This document shows positions 61,779-64,000 of a DNA stretch of 64,000 nt, one piece after another. This stretch comes from Exiguobacterium sp. s124. Its GTDB lineage: Bacteria > Bacillota > Bacilli > Exiguobacteriales > Exiguobacteriaceae. Where the stretch lies: positions 1,240,001 through 1,304,000 of the forward strand of contig NZ_JACSKH010000001.1 of NCBI RefSeq assembly GCF_018617485.1, given 5' to 3'. The notes below the pieces were generated by a model. It saw only the letters and a program-made list of their open reading frames with translations, made no database searches and had not been told where the DNA came from. Numbering within the stretch: the first letter of the stretch is position 1; every line of letters begins with the position of its first letter. The position numbers were made by a program, and so were the translations under genes.

Positions 61779-61986
61779 TGTTCTGTCTCCTTTGAATTAC
61801 ATATCTCATCCGAACGTGTGAAAGGATGTCCGCTATTCTTTTATTTTGTAAAGGGAATAATATCCAAAGACACTTTCCATTGATTCTAGCATAACTATTA
61901 TGTGAATAGAAACAATTTTCAGAAATCATGATGGAGAAGGAAGTATGCTATGATATGTATATAGAAATATTTAGGAGGTTGAAAAG

Positions 61987-62313
61987 ATGTGGATTGTTTT
62001 GGGACTGGCTGCGATTGGAGCCACGCTTTTGAACTTGACTGTCTTTATGATGGAGAAGGATTACAAACTACCGATGGCGATTGCGCTGTCCTTGACCGCT
62101 CTCACGCTATGCGCCGAATATAGCTTGCTCAACATTTGGGTAGAAGTTAAGGACTGGGGTGCCATAACAGATGTCGTACCCGGCATGTCACGCGCGCTTT
62201 GGTTCTTAACGATTGCCGCAATCTTTTTGAATATACTTCCGATATTTTTAGAGGGGAAGCGAAAAAGACTGATGCAATCAAAAAAGGAACCAGTTTCGAC
62301 TTACAATAACTGA
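61987..62313 (+). CDS. Small membrane protein of unknown function
   Basis: A 108-residue protein with three hydrophobic helices (about 2-22, 28-50, 68-92) and a charged C-terminal tail (EGKRKRLMQSKKEP). AGGAGG precedes the ATG. A TGCTATGAT extended -10 lies at about 61947-61955. It is flanked by convergent and divergent genes and has its own terminator. I do not recognise the family. Confidence 0.78.
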   Translation: MWIVLGLAAIGATLLNLTVFMMEKDYKLPMAIALSLTALTLCAEYSLLNIWVEVKDWGAITDVVPGMSRALWFLTIAAIFLNILPIFLEGKRKRLMQSKKEPVSTYNN

Positions 62314-62321
62314 TTACATAT

Positions 62322-62366
62322 AAAACGTGTTCGAAGCTAGTCTATAGCATCGAACACGTTTTGTTT
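62322..62366. terminator. Bidirectional terminator
   Basis: Thirteen-base arms AAAACGTGTTCGA and TCGAACACGTTTT around fifteen bases; A/T tails on both sides. Confidence 0.85.
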
Positions 62367-62380
62367 TAGAAATAAATTAA

Positions 62381-64000
62381 TTACAGGTCGAAGGCAATCA
62401 CATAGTTTCCACCCACAATTTCACCGTTGACGAGAAGTGCTGCACGTTTAATATCTTCTGGTATCTCGTAGGTCAAGGTGACCAGAGATGTAGACGGAAC
62501 ACGTAACCAGGAATTATGTTCCCATCCTCCTCGTTCGACTACTGTGAATGTTTTGATTTCATACTCTTCACCATCTTCACCCAGTAACTTATAGCCTGGA
62601 GGAAAATATTTGATCATTCCCCCATCTGAATCGGTACCGGCTTCCGGTGTGTCACCACGTACTGCCAAAGAAACTAATTTGAATCCTGGCTTAGCTGGAG
62701 CAACTTCAGCAGGCGTTTGAACAATATTCTCAATCTTTACGAGTTCGTCGCGATAGGTCGGGTCGTCATATTCATAATATCGAAGTGAATCACTTCCTCG
62801 TCTTTCGATTTCTTGAGAAGCTTTCAAAGACAATTCAGTTAAGTCCAATCCAATCACATACTCCCCGGCCACCATATCTCCTCTAACGATGAGTGCGACC
62901 CGTTCCGTTTCTTTTGGTACTTCGTATGTCAAAATCAGTTTCGTGACAGAAGGGACACGCAGATAGGCTTTATTCTCCCATCCTCCTTGCTCTACCACGG
63001 TATGAGACACTTGTTTATACTCGTCCCCTTTCTGGTCCAAGAGAGGATATCCTTGAGGAGCAAATTTGAACGTGCCTCCCTCGTAATTCTTGTCTTCAAA
63101 GAACACATCTGCCGTCAGAGGAATCGAGACCAACTTGTTCCCCTCTGACGGAGATGGAGTATCTTGAGGTGGTTCAACAGGATCACCGATCGTGATATAT
63201 TCATCTTCATATGCAGGGTCTCCCGCTTCATAATATCGATAAGCCTTCTGCCCCCTGTCTTCGATTGCGTCGTTTGAACTGGACACCGATTCCGCTTCGG
63301 TATGTTTCGATTGTCCAGAATCCAAGTCTTCTATTTTTTCTCCAGAAGTCCCTTCGACCACTTCTTGTGTTTCCCTGCTCTGATCAGGACCTGCACCGTC
63401 CGGGAGCGCAAAGAAGAAGAGCGTCAGAACGGCTGCCCCGAGACCACCTGCGACGGTCCCGAGGACCCACTTGAAGCGTCGTTCGGTCCTCTTCGTGTTC
63501 ACCTGTGTCCCTCGCATTGCCTGATAAGGCATGACATTGACAGCCATCTGTGCGGGAAGGAGTGCCCCGCCGAGTCCCGTTATAATTGGGACGAGTAAAG
63601 TCGCCGTGAGGAAAAGCACCTCGGTGAGCGGGAGTGATCCATATACGTTCCAGACAAGGATTCCTGCAACTATCAGTCCAATTACCCCTGCCATTAGGCC
63701 AAGCAGACCTCCCTCGAGGAGCACGAGTCCACGTATGTTCGAAGAGCGCCAGCCGGTCGCCTTCAGGATCGCAATCTCACTTCTGCGCTCATTGATGTTC
63801 TGCCACATGACCTCCGTCGTCGTCAAAACTGCGATGAGGAGTGAGACACCCATGGCGACATAGTGCATCGTCCCCACTTCCAGTGCGACATACTCTCCGA
63901 GGAGCGAGGTGAACATGACTCCTTGCAGTCGGACGGAGACGAATAAGAAGAACATGAACAGACTCGTCGGCACGGCGATCGCGAGGAGCGTCAAGAGCGT
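62381..64000 (-). CDS. FtsX-type ABC permease fused to a duplicated extracytoplasmic domain (5' end outside window)
   Basis: About 540 residues are visible; the N-terminus lies beyond the right edge. An FtsX/MacB-like core comes first, with helices near 40-60, 90-110, 117-137 and the coupling segment NINERRSEIAILKATGWRSSNI. After a TM helix (about 175-195) and an acidic Ser/Glu linker come two copies of a domain of about 135 residues, each beginning YRYYE/LRYYE-x2-DP and ending GxYVI-x-(L/F)DL. Both hold GGW-x5-LRVPS and LTYE-(V/I)P. The fusion and duplication are unusual for FtsX permeases. Confidence 0.78.
   Translation of the reverse strand, partial: TLLTLLAIAVPTSLFMFFLFVSVRLQGVMFTSLLGEYVALEVGTMHYVAMGVSLLIAVLTTTEVMWQNINERRSEIAILKATGWRSSNIRGLVLLEGGLLGLMAGVIGLIVAGILVWNVYGSLPLTEVLFLTATLLVPIITGLGGALLPAQMAVNVMPYQAMRGTQVNTKRTERRFKWVLGTVAGGLGAAVLTLFFFALPDGAGPDQSRETQEVVEGTSGEKIEDLDSGQSKHTEAESVSSSNDAIEDRGQKAYRYYEAGDPAYEDEYITIGDPVEPPQDTPSPSEGNKLVSIPLTADVFFEDKNYEGGTFKFAPQGYPLLDQKGDEYKQVSHTVVEQGGWENKAYLRVPSVTKLILTYEVPKETERVALIVRGDMVAGEYVIGLDLTELSLKASQEIERRGSDSLRYYEYDDPTYRDELVKIENIVQTPAEVAPAKPGFKLVSLAVRGDTPEAGTDSDGGMIKYFPPGYKLLGEDGEEYEIKTFTVVERGGWEHNSWLRVPSTSLVTLTYEIPEDIKRAALLVNGEIVGGNYVIAFDL

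Overview
The window looks like a chromosomal segment of a low-to-mid GC Firmicute, most probably Exiguobacterium or a close relative in Bacillales. The reasons are the gene families present (a double-GTPase DynA-type dynamin, a YdbS/YdbT bacterial PH pair, a YocH-like LysM/3D cell-wall protein, Excalibur and DUF1294 proteins, T-box control), strong GGAGG ribosome binding sites, frequent GTG/TTG starts, sigma-A promoters (several with an extended TGn -10) and many rho-independent terminators. The taxon is an inference from gene content; no rRNA or marker search was possible. I see no tRNA, rRNA, CRISPR array, prophage or insertion sequence.

Layout. 1-4.2 kb: the 3' end of parC, a DinB protein, and a NUDIX / metallo-beta-lactamase-fold / GNAT operon. 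4.3-6.7 kb: a SatA-like acetyltransferase and a polar amino acid ABC substrate-binding protein plus permease with no ATPase beside them. 6.8-9.8 kb: a MoxR / DUF58 / membrane-protein module. 9.8-13.9 kb: cardiolipin synthase, a cation/proton antiporter, a LysM-3D protein and DUF1294. 14-24.9 kb: regulators paired with small enzymes (AraC, SDRs, alpha/beta hydrolases, two ArsR-type repressors, peroxiredoxin, MdaB-like reductase, a GH1 6-phospho-beta-glucosidase with a divergent GntR regulator). Several operators are visible as palindromes. 24.9-31.5 kb: SUFU-like and NUDIX genes, a second MoxR module in a different gene order, DinB and a purine-type NCS2 permease.

31.7-32.2 kb holds the most striking locus. 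A 40-residue Fst-like hydrophobic peptide gene has its own extended -10 promoter, and a perfect 12-bp-arm palindrome with a GAAC-N4-GTTC core lies just upstream. The transcript could pair its 5' end with its 3' end. A convergent antisense RNA, with its own promoter and terminator, overlaps the 3' half. This is the layout of a type I toxin-antitoxin system.

32.2-46.4 kb: the YdbT/YdbS PH proteins, a WGR-domain protein, a lipoprotein, an aromatic-acid-exporter-like protein, dynA followed by a translationally coupled 31-residue membrane peptide, an oxidoreductase, an AT-rich DUF5694-like gene, an orphan third paralogue of the MoxR-module membrane protein, and an NhaP antiporter. 46.4-53.4 kb: a small XRE/membrane/deoxyribosyltransferase-like cluster with a T8-tract frameshift, AraC with a divergent MFS exporter, an M3 oligoendopeptidase, and a T-box leader (specifier most likely CAA) ahead of a second MFS transporter. 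53.4-64 kb: three- and two-gene operons of small enzymes, a membrane protein with a degenerate GGDEF domain, two DppB/DppC-like permeases without partners, and, running off the right edge, an FtsX-type permease fused to two copies of an extracytoplasmic domain.

Most genes are housekeeping, envelope or small-molecule functions in short operons. Starts were moved from the longest open frame wherever a clear ribosome binding site pointed to an internal start.
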